Shown: one piece after another, positions 8,984 through 16,561 of the stretch
How positions within the stretch are numbered: the stretch's first letter is position 1
How the letters are laid out: each line of letters begins with the position of its first letter
The notes under the pieces: model-generated
Seen by the model: only the letters and a program-made list of their open reading frames with translations
The model's database searches: none
Told to the model about the DNA's origin: nothing
From: Larix sibirica
Lineage: Eukaryota; Streptophyta; Pinopsida; Pinales; Pinaceae
DNA length: 16,561 nt
Reading direction: 5' to 3'
Assembly: GCA_004151065.3 (NCBI GenBank)
Contig: NWUY0300009942.1
Location: forward strand, 9,521 to 26,081
Position numbers and translations under genes: made by a program

Positions 8984-9865
8984 TTGGAAATGAAAGGGAT
9001 CATAGGTACTCTAGGGGATATGAAGATTCAGCTGAAGGAGGGTGCAAAGCCAATGAATAAAATACCCTATAGACTTAACCCATGGTATAAGGAAAAGGTG
9101 CGCAAGGAACTAGACCGCATGTTGGACGCATGAATTGTTTTCCAATTTTAGAATCATAGTGGATCAACTTGATGGTGGTCTAGGACAACAAGACAAGAGA
9201 GATTTGGATTTGTGTGGACTTGAGGAACCTAAATGTAGCATGTATCCATGACCCATTCCCTACACCATTTACAGATGAGCTACTAGAGAATGTAGGAGGA
9301 TAGGAAGCCTACTCTTTCATTGATATATTCTTCAAATACCATCAATTCTGCATAGCAAAGGAGGATCGCATGAAATACTAATTTTGTGATGGAGTGGAGA
9401 TCCTTTGCCTATAATGTAATGCCCTTTTTGTTAAAGAATGTACCAGTCATATTTTCAAGAATAGTGGTGGTTGCATTCAAGGAATCTATGCATAAGAACT
9501 TGGAGGTATGTATGGATGAGTGGACATTATCCAGTCTATTGAAATATCATTTGCAGGTACTAAGACTCATGTTAGATCATTGTAGGAAAATTAAAATCTC
9601 TTTGAACCTAAAGAAGTGTATTTTTTGCACCCCACTTGGGATCCTCTTGGGGCATTTTGTGTGTAAGGAAGGTCTATTGGTTGATCTGGAAAAGATTGCG
9701 GTCATTATGAATTTTTTGGCCCCAACATTATCCAAGCAATTGTGCACGAATCTGGGACACATTGGATATTACAGGAAATTCATCAGGAACTATGCTCGTA
9801 TTACAATGCCACTAGAGGATTTGTTGAAGAAAGAGATCAAGTATGTCTGGACGTAGGAGTGCCAA
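8984..9865 (+). pseudogene. pol: Reverse transcriptase domain, copy B, broken
   Basis: I saw no base differences from the first copy in this domain. The same three frame pieces occur, and the active site again reads C-M-D-E (9509-9520) in place of Tyr-x-Asp-Asp. The thumb motif LGHIGYYRKFI is present. All disabling changes are therefore older than the duplication. Confidence 0.92.
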
Positions 9866-9868
9866 TAA

Positions 9869-10356
9869 GTGTTGGACATCCGTAAGGAGAAATTAGTTAC
9901 TGCGTTGATTTTAATTTTTCCATATTGGATATGCACCTTCCATGTGCATGTGGATGCATCATTGGTAGCATTGGGCGTGGTTCTAACCTGGTTGGGGGAG
10001 GGAAACATTGATCACCCTATTTCCTTCGCTAGTAGAAATTTATCCCCAGGTGAGAATAACTATACCTATACTAATAATGAAGGCTTGGAAATGGTGTATT
10101 CCTTGTAGAAATCATGACACTGCTTGTTGGGGAGTGATTTCAAGTTCTTTATAGGTCATTCTACTTTGAAGTATCTGGTCAACAAGTCATTGTTGGGGGA
10201 GCACATCTTCTGATGGTTTCTCCTATTTTAATAATTTGAGTTTGAGTTCGTTTTCATGCCAGGGAAGCATAATGTCAGTCCGGATAATCTATCCAATATT
10301 GAATCTAGCAAAGAAGAAAGAAGTTTGGATGACAATCTCCCAATTGTTCTGCATTG
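9869..10356 (+). pseudogene. pol: RNase H domain, copy B, broken
   Basis: It has the same motifs and stops as the first copy: Asp at 9953-9955, Glu at 10079-10081, and Gly in place of the third Asp at 10154-10156. Two adjacent base changes (10067-10068) turn Thr into Tyr in the NNYTTT segment. The family usually has Thr there, so the first copy appears ancestral at this site. Confidence 0.9.
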
Positions 10357-10358
10357 AG

Positions 10359-11631
10359 GCCATACCAGACCACTTCAGTGAAATTGCAACATTTTTTTCC
10401 ACTAGTCGCACAAAGGAATATTACACAGTTGTGTAGCACAGGAAACTGGTAACATGCAATGTCGATTTTCAGTTGATTGTAGGAAAACTCTACAAGTTGG
10501 GATCCAATGGCATACTATGCAGGTGTGTTCTAGAACATAAAAAAAAACTTATCTTGTGGGAAGAACATGAAGCCATTACGGGAGGAAATTATACAGGGCA
10601 GGATACTGCACACAAGGTGCTGCGTGCATGACTATGGTGGCCTTCGCTATTCCAAGAAACTAAAATGTATTGTAATCAATGTCATGTTTTCCAATCAGTT
10701 GAAAATCCATCACACGAGGATGAGATGCTTCTCTTCCTTGTCATTGCACTCAAGCCTTTCGATAAATGGGAGATTGAATTTTTTGTTCCTATAAACCCAC
10801 AAGTGAAAAGAATTGGTTCCTAATAGATCATTACCACGACATAGTACTTAACAATGTGGTCAAAGTGCATATCATAGATCATTACCGCGGAAGAGACCGT
10901 TGCACGATTCATATTTGAGCATATCATTACCAGGTCTGGATGCTCGAAGGTGTTGATGAGTGATCAGGGAACACATTTCTTGAAATCCACCATCCATGAG
11001 CTAGCAAAATAATTCATGATATACCACCATAAGAGTACATCGTAACATCCTCATGCCAATGGTATAGTGGAAGCATTCAATAAAATTTTGGAGTAGGCGC
11101 TCACAAATGTTTGCAATGTACAACACCATGACCAAGATCAATGCATTCCAACAGTACTTTAGGTATACATGACAACTTGCAAGAGTCTCACTTCAAGTTT
11201 GTTTATGGAAAAGAAGCAGTGATTCCACTAGAATTTGTCGTCCCCAGCCCGTGCATAGTTATTACTACCAACATGACAAACGGTGAATCACTTCAACATA
11301 TATTGGAGGAACTAATGGAACTATATGAAGATAAATTTATTGCAAGGTTCAATCAAGTGGTTGAGAAGCAGTGCCCAAAATATTAGCATGACAGAAACAT
11401 TAAGAGAAAGACCCTAGAACTAGGTGCATTGGTTCTGATGTATGACAACAAATTTTTGAAGAACCCATGAAATATTAGAATGATATGGTTGGGTCCATTC
11501 CAGATCCTATTCATCATCGAAGAAAGTGTAGAAAAGATTTCCACCTTGGTAGGAGAACCAATGAAGGGGCTCGTCAATGGAAGTCACCTCAATCCCTACC
11601 ATGGCCCGTAGGGGCAAGAATACCTGTAAGT
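10359..11631 (+). pseudogene. pol: Integrase with GPF module, copy B, broken
   Basis: It is the same as the first copy apart from one silent Lys change (G at 11536). The catalytic core keeps Asp at 10962-10964 and Glu at 11070-11072 with 35 residues between; the first catalytic position is Glu (10776-10778). The frame changes near 11140, and the GPF module lies at 11492-11500. Confidence 0.92.
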
Positions 11632-12243
11632 CTATGTGAAAAAAAGTATTTAGGATAGAATAACATGTAGGAGTTATCAAGTCACAAAGAGAGTTTCCCA
11701 TGTAACTATAACGCAACATCCTATGTCCTCATTCCACAACATCCTAAGTCATCATTCAAAAGAACTCGAGGTCATCATTCTGCCAGTCATATGACTCTTC
11801 TCAGTTATATTTCGTTTTCATTTACCACTACCTATGACATATTTAGAAATTTTGTGAAAAAAAAACAGCAATAAAGAACCAACACTATATCAAAAATAAC
11901 CCAAAAATATAATAGCTCACAAGAAAGGACATATCTGTTGTCATCACCAATTAAATAAACCGCATAACTTGAAGGTGATGGTGCACAGAAGGAGAGACGA
12001 CCTGTTCAAAGTTTTCCAAATCCTTGTGCAGTCAAGGAAAGACGCCAATAATAGTAATTGTGGTAAGAGATTCTTCTTATCACATGCATTTATAAGAAGA
12101 ACGGGAGATTACAAAGGAACCATCAATTTTATAAGACAACAACAAGAGTTGGAGAGGTAGTTTCAACCAAATTTTTCATGCATTGAGGGAAGTTACTTCT
12201 TCCTTGAGTTGAGTTCAATGTGTGACAAAGTGTGTATGCAGAG
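11632..12243 (+). other. Spacer between integrase and extra ORF, copy B
   Basis: It matches 5933-6544 with changes at 12175 (T for G) and 12239 (C for T). The second change makes the sequence before the ATG read TATGCAG-AG, a better splice-acceptor match than TATGTAG-AG in the first copy. No gene is seen in it. Confidence 0.5.
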
Positions 12244-13284
12244 ATGGCTACTACTCCATAGATGAAGAAGAGTTAGACTAAGGTCAGAGTGATAAAATAA
12301 AATCGTATGTTAGAGGTTCCAATCCTGATGGAAGTCGAGGTGAGGGGGCCATTTTTGGGAAAGGTCCCTTTCCTCAAATACTTAGATTTCAACATTCTCG
12401 ACGAAGCACATTTTCCAAAGCTTGTAGTGGACAAGTACCTGTAGGTGGAGCTGATTGAGACAAGATAAGAGCGCATCAACCCACAAGCCTTGGTGTGTTG
12501 GCTCCATAAGTTGGGCATCATGTCCCTACTGTATGTCTGGAATTTTAGGAGGATCCCGTCCATCAACACCTGTGCATGGTTCCTCCTTAGCCATATCCAT
12601 GGAGGATACCTTTGGATATACCAGAAATATGAGATTATAGATTAAATCATCCATAGGATCCCTAGGATTCTACACAAGGGTGAGTATCCTATGAAATTCA
12701 TAACCAATGCCTTAATGGATGAGGTATATATGAAGTTTCACATGCACAGAGTAACTCAAGGTGCCATCATCTCTACCATATCGAAGCACTTTGTGAGATT
12801 TATGACATAGATCCTTGCCTATAAGCCCCTCTGGAATTGTTGCAAGGATGAGTGCTCATAAGGGGTCATAATTACACTAGAGAGGTGTGAGATGGGCCAT
12901 CACCTGATCTAGACCCGGTACTTGAGGAAAACGTTACTACGAGACTTCTTAGATGCACAATACTGAGGCACTGAGTTTCACCACAATTGGGTCCTACTGC
13001 TCATAGACATGGTGGTGTGGAAACCACCCACCAACTACCAGTATGATCACCCTACCCTAGAATACTTTGTGGCGGTGAATTTACTCAACCTGCACCACCA
13101 ACTCACCCAAGAACACCAGGTCACAATTGACACTTCCTTTCAGCAGTGGTACACCAATATTCTCACATCCATGGTGGAGTCCTTCAAGATTCAACAGTCC
13201 ATTGTGGACATATATAAGGATGTTATCATCTTTGAGGTGAATAGTCACAATGTCCTTCGCACCGCACCCAGAACCAAAGTCTGA
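12244..13284 (+). pseudogene. Extra ORF behind integrase, part 1, copy B
   Basis: The same 346-codon frame appears as at 6545-7585, with the same nine internal stops plus a tenth at 12298-12300 (GAA to TAA) that only this copy has. The HGGYLWI and GTEFHHNW segments are unchanged. Function unknown. Confidence 0.65.
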
Positions 13285-13980
13285 TGCAAATGTACTGCCA
13301 TTCTGCATCACTTATGATGATTTCAAAAAATCAATTATGAAATGGCCACAAAACTTACAACCGTTCTCATATTTAGATCTGGAGATCCTAGAGGAATTTG
13401 GAATCCATAAGAAGCCTCAAGTCATAGGTACCAACTCCAGCTTACTCGGGCCATCACCCTGCTTGTCAAAGAAGAGCAAGCATGATTCTATCCAATTTGA
13501 GCAGTCCAGAGATCAAAAGAAGAAATCCCTTTCCCCACCACCGGAACAGAACTCTAATGAGGAAGAATAAGCTATAGAGTAAACTTGACTGGCAGAAACT
13601 CATGGAACAAAGTCACCTTCTTCAGTTAGGCACAACATTTTTGAGGAATTTGGTATTAAAATTGAATAAGAAGAAGAGAAAGAACCAGAGCATAACAATA
13701 GACGATCATGTATATGGTCACTGAAGTGAAAGAGCAAGAGCATAAACACTTTGATGACCTATCTGATCTCAACACAAAGGAAATATAATTCCTTCCCCTC
13801 ACCAAGAAATCTAAACTAGAAGTAGGGAGAAGCACAAAAGAAAATGTGGATTCATTCATCAGTAAGCTCGCTGACATCACTAGTGCATTCGAGCCCATCT
13901 GGATAGGATTCCAAGAATTTTTTAGCAGGATGTGCACGTTCCTACCCTCGGTGGCAGCCTTAGATCCTTGATTTGCATAG
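13250..13980 (+). pseudogene. Extra ORF behind integrase, part 2, copy B
   Basis: The frame 13250-13570 (106 codons) ends with a Lys-rich then proline/acidic tail (KKKSLSPPPEQNSNEEE). This looks more like an original ending than the shifted tail of the first copy, because the acidic frame continues past the stop into further coding-like sequence. The later part (13709-13975) carries the same DDLSDL and DSFISKLADITSAF segments. It probably is the less damaged version of this region. Confidence 0.55.
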
Positions 13981-14000
13981 CTCAGGACGAGCCACATCAT

Positions 14001-14026
14001 AGTGTTGGGGGCATGTTGGCACCCAA
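14001..14026 (+). promoter_or_regulatory. Polypurine tract and first 13 bases of 3' LTR, copy B
   Basis: Identical to 8301-8326; the LTR begins at 14014 and is cut by the N at 14027. Confidence 0.7.
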
Positions 14027-14027
14027 N
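14027..14027. other. Single-N join before LTR-bearing contig
   Basis: The bases before the N (13992-14026) and after it (14028-14062) are two versions of the same polypurine tract/LTR boundary, sharing an identical run from GTGTTGGGGG through TGTTGGCAC. It looks like two contig ends that overlap but were not merged because a few bases differ. Confidence 0.9.
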
Positions 14028-14049
14028 CCACAAGATTGTGTTGGGGGCA

Positions 14050-14537
14050 TGTTGGCACGGGATTTTTGGCTTAGTTGGACAAGTGCTGAGGAATATGTTA
14101 GAAGCAGGATGCACACCAAGGATACCAGTACATGAGATTCTTGCAATGCACACCACCAACAAATTTGTAATGCATGGATTAAACCTATGCCTATATAAAG
14201 GTATGTTTTGTAATGGGATAGGTGTTTTTTTATGATGTGGGTTTGATCTCTCGAGTATACTATGATGCTCTGGTTATGTTATGATTTTGTGGGATTTTTG
14301 GTATGATGCTTGTGTTTATGTATAAAGGAAAAAGCATTAAGCTATTGAGCTAGATCTGAAAGCCATGGATGATAGTTAGTGTTGAATGATAATATAATGT
14401 AGCTATTACCTCATACTTGTCTTGTGTAGTTTCTTTATGGTTGAATGAGTGATGAATGTTAAGTAGTTTAGAAGATGAATGCTAGACCGTTAAAGATTCA
14501 AATGCATGGTTAAGTGAATAAATGAAAACGATGATGA
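14050..14537 (+). mobile_element. LTR of a related gypsy-like element, partial
   Basis: The LTR starts with TGTTGGCAC at 14050 directly after the G-rich tract at 14039-14049. It contains a TATA box at 14192-14198 about 145 bases in, and an AATAAA at 14517-14522. The TG start agrees with LTR ends, but I cannot place the CA end or a target-site duplication. The right limit given is only where the minus-strand element frame begins. It belongs to a copy slightly different from A and B, judging by the mismatches beside the N. Confidence 0.6.
14192..14198 (+). promoter_or_regulatory. LTR TATA box
   Basis: TATATAA lies within CCTATGCCTATATAAAGG, a strong match to a plant RNA polymerase II TATA element, about 145 bases after the LTR start, as expected of a U3 promoter. 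Transcription would start near 14225. Confidence 0.6.
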
Positions 14538-14831
14538 CTAGAAATAACCCATATGATCCAGCACATCCCTTATATGGTCTTTGTAATTTCTTGCACGCAT
14601 CTCAAGTGAGACCTTACCCTGCTTGCACAATATTGAAAATGGCAGAGCCTTCAGGGTTTTTGTTGGCGTTGCATGTTGAACCCTGGGTCTGAATAATCCA
14701 TAGCCAACGTTGACTTTGAGTATTCTTAGTAACCTTAGGATTTGGTTACTGAGAGGATGTATTTTGAGAAAAAGAGGTTTTTGAAGGTCCTCGTTTTCCT
14801 TTATTAGTGTAAATTTTATTCCTCGTATCAA
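14538..14831 (-). pseudogene. gag: Minus-strand element, Gag tail region
   Basis: This region continues the minus-strand gag toward its C-terminus. A 97-codon open frame exists, but a neighbouring frame (segments such as NPEGSAIFNIVQAG and then Cys-containing DACKKLQRPYKGCAG) looks more like the decayed zinc-knuckle end of Gag. Neither is certain. The region ends where the element-1 LTR side begins, so the minus-strand element is truncated here and its pol is absent from the window. Confidence 0.35.
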
Positions 14832-15045
14832 CTAACATGCAGTCTTCTTCTAGGGTCCAATCTAAAGTAGCAATAGTTGCATCAATTTTTTTTTTCAAAT
14901 ATTCGATCCCTAGCATTATTTTTAATATCATGGGTTTATTCATCATGATTTTATTCAAATAAATTGCACCAAGCTCTAGATAGAATAGCCCTAGGCTATT
15001 AATTATTTGTATTTTGAAAAGCCTCTTGTTTGGAAGTTTCAACAA
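14746..15045 (-). pseudogene. gag: Minus-strand element, Gag C-terminal part
   Basis: This 99-codon open frame overlaps the end of the main gag frame at 14999-15045. It shows a hydrophobic/basic stretch, a helical segment (LGIEYLKKKIDATIATLDW), an acidic pair and LVDTRNKIYTNKGKRG. The charged RNK-x-Y-x-x-KGKR end fits the linker before Gag zinc knuckles. A frameshift near 15000-15045 would join it to the main gag frame. The assignment follows mainly from position and strand. Confidence 0.5.
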
Positions 15046-16293
15046 AATTATAAGTAGTACTTACTCCTTTTTCCTCAAAAGCAATCATATGATTGCTCAT
15101 ATCTTGCACTAACTGTAAAACAATTGACATGTCATTTTGTTTAACATAATCTTCATTTGGAAGCCTTGTCCTAGCTAACTGTTCTTCGAATTCTAAGCAA
15201 GTCTGTAAAGCAGGTCCTAAGTTATCATCATTTTTCTCTTCAAGCCTTTGTTTATAATGAACAGTTAAAGTATTGAAAGAATGCATTAAAGCTACTTGAT
15301 CATGAGGTCTAATTAACTTAGGAATTTGATTATATAATTTGATGAAATGTAAATTAAAATATTTGATAGTCTCACCTCTATTGTAGACCATATTATTATA
15401 TTCCTTGAGTTTATCTGCTAGACTCTGAGGTTTTCCATATGTAGAATTAAACCAATAAGATAATTCATCCCAAGTAGAGAAAATATTTGGTGGTAAATTG
15501 AAAAAATCAACTCCAACCTTTCCTTTAAGAGAATTACCAAATAGACGCCTGCAAGTATTTGCATCATTTGCCCCAATATTATGGCAACATTAGAAAAATT
15601 AATAAGATGTTCATTGACAAATATTGTGCCGTTTCCCGAGAACTTAGACAAATGATACTTAAATTTAGGCAAGAGGGTTGTAGCTGGAGGTAGATTAAGA
15701 GAGGAAGATACATACTAGGGAGTGACATCTAGATATTCTTCAAGTTTAAACAAACCAAATTGCTTAATTACCTTGGATGGATTCATTGTAGATACAATAG
15801 AATTATAATGACTATACATACTCCCAATTAAAGAGTAATTTGAAGATTGAGATGAATTCGATCCAATAGAACCACTACTACCTATAGAAGAAGTCATGAT
15901 AGGTTGAGCGAAAGAAAAAGATACTTTTATTATAGAGGATGAGGAATCATATAAATTTCTTCAAATTTTTTACTGAAAATGTTGAATTACCTCTTTCTTT
16001 CTCCCTATTTCCAGAAAAGAATTAAATTCAGGAGGATGACATGTATTTCGGTGATATTGCCATGGATTATTGGACATTGAGTATTAATGAATAGGACTAG
16101 GATTACTAACTTTTCTAACGAGTTCTCTATGTTCTTCCCAATTAATTTCTTAACGGATCACCTCCCAAGAATTGTCTAACTCTTGAGCAGTTTGAGCAGT
16201 ATCAGCCATAAAGTCAAACAAACAAGAAATAATGTTATTTTTATCTCTAAGGCCAACTCTAATATCTAGTTGTTGTCTTTTTGGTAAAGTCAT
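14999..16293 (-). pseudogene. gag: Gag of a second gypsy-like element, minus strand
   Basis: Gag forms the virus-like particle. From the ATG at 16293 one frame runs leftward to about 15575 with five stops (16150, 16084, 15970, 15961, 15715). After one frameshift it is open without stops for about 190 codons to 14999. The N-terminal part begins MTLPKRQQLDIRVGLRD. A Ser-rich low-complexity stretch follows at 15897-15830. The core carries FVNEHLINFSNVAIILG, then NTCRRLFGNSLKGKV and LPPNIFSTWDELSYWF, then FNLHFIKLYNQIPKLIRP and LEEKNDDNLGPALQTCLEFEEQ, the Retrotrans_gag pattern with the conserved W-x-x-L-x-x-x-F region. It is much less damaged than the plus-strand element. It differs clearly from the Gag-like block at 2446, so it is a different family. 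Confidence 0.85.
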
Positions 16294-16355
16294 GAAAATT
16301 GAAAAATAAAATAGTCTATATACAAAAATACAAGAACCAGGGAAGTTTCGACCTT

Positions 16356-16372
16356 TCCCCAATATGGTCACC
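16356..16372 (-). promoter_or_regulatory. Possible primer-binding site of minus-strand element
   Basis: Read on the minus strand this is TGGTGACCATATTGGGG, about 65 bases before the gag ATG. A TGG start followed by a GGGGA run resembles primer-binding sites of some plant gypsy elements, where a tRNA 3' CCA end pairs. The bases just upstream on the minus strand (CATCAACA) could be the LTR end. Motif similarity only. Confidence 0.35.
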
Positions 16373-16439
16373 AATCAAATGTTGATGAAAAGGAATGGAA
16401 GTCCTTAAACTAACATTTTTTAATCTTGATCATCCGTGA

Positions 16440-16561
16440 GATGTAGAACAGTTGGTGGCGGGGTATGGTTAAGATGCCCCCTAAGTGGAAAGGTCGCAGG
16501 TTCTAATCTCGCGGATACCAAAAAATCCAACCATGTTAAGGGTTGGTGCGGTCCAGGCCAG
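16440..16561 (+). mobile_element. tRNA-derived SINE-like sequence, partial
   Basis: It contains an RNA polymerase III A-box-like TATGGTTAAGATG (16464-16476) and a B-box-like GGTTCTAATCT (16499-16509) with tRNA-like spacing, and the segment between resembles a tRNA body ending in GCGGATACCA. The sequence continues past the tRNA-like part with ATCCAACCATG and runs off the window, as in plant SINEs with a tRNA-related head and an unrelated tail. No tail, poly-T/A end or target-site duplication is visible. A degenerate tRNA pseudogene is the alternative. Confidence 0.6.

Larger units (their letters stand above)
8328..14026 (+). repeat. 5.7 kb direct repeat, second unit (copy B)
   Basis: This unit repeats 2629-8326 at about 99.8 percent identity and is bounded by N on both sides. 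It starts within the Gag-like block, so it lacks the Gag zinc-knuckle region, protease and any 5' LTR. It ends at exactly the same base as copy A, 13 bases into the LTR. Private changes include a new stop at 12298-12300. Confidence 0.97.

Noticed and set aside
13656-14162. 168-codon minus-strand open frame crossing the N at 14027
   Set aside because: It runs through a contig join and repeats the same short segment on both sides of the N, so it is an assembly product opposite the extra ORF tail.

Overview
This window looks like nuclear DNA of a vascular plant with a large, repeat-rich genome. It holds decayed Ty3/gypsy-type LTR retrotransposons, one tRNA-like SINE fragment at the right edge, and no recognisable host gene. 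No bacterial-style gene, operon, CRISPR array or intact coding sequence is present. Species cannot be told from the sequence; a conifer-like or other big plant genome is a guess based only on repeat content.

Layout: 1-498 is unassigned sequence with a two-base gap (394-395). About 499-8326 is one plus-strand gypsy-like element read as broken pieces: a Gag C-terminal region with five decayed CCHC boxes (499-1764), protease (1853-2247), a second Gag-like block (2446-3280), reverse transcriptase (3285-4166), RNase H (4170-4657), integrase with a GPF module (4660-5932), a roughly 610-base spacer, and an extra sense-strand ORF between integrase and the 3' LTR (6545-8270). The piece stops 13 bases into the 3' LTR at a single N (8327).

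Bases 2629-8326 are then repeated almost perfectly at 8328-14026, with about ten differences and a constant offset of 5699 (5700 after one indel). This second copy is bounded by single Ns on both sides (8327 and 14027), starts in the middle of the Gag-like block, and ends at the same base as the first. That pattern suggests haplotype or redundant contigs placed in tandem, or a collapsed real tandem array. After 14027 comes a related but different element end: polypurine tract, LTR start at 14050 and a TATA box at 14192.

From about 14538 to 16400 the minus strand carries the gag region and leader of a second, better-preserved gypsy element, facing the first. A tRNA-derived SINE-like sequence with A and B boxes occupies 16440-16561 and runs off the window.

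None of these elements could act on its own: stops, frameshifts and lost catalytic residues affect every domain. The items most worth a second look are the extra ORF behind integrase with its possible spliced leader, the five-knuckle Gag, the Gag-like block between protease and reverse transcriptase, and the N-bounded duplication.
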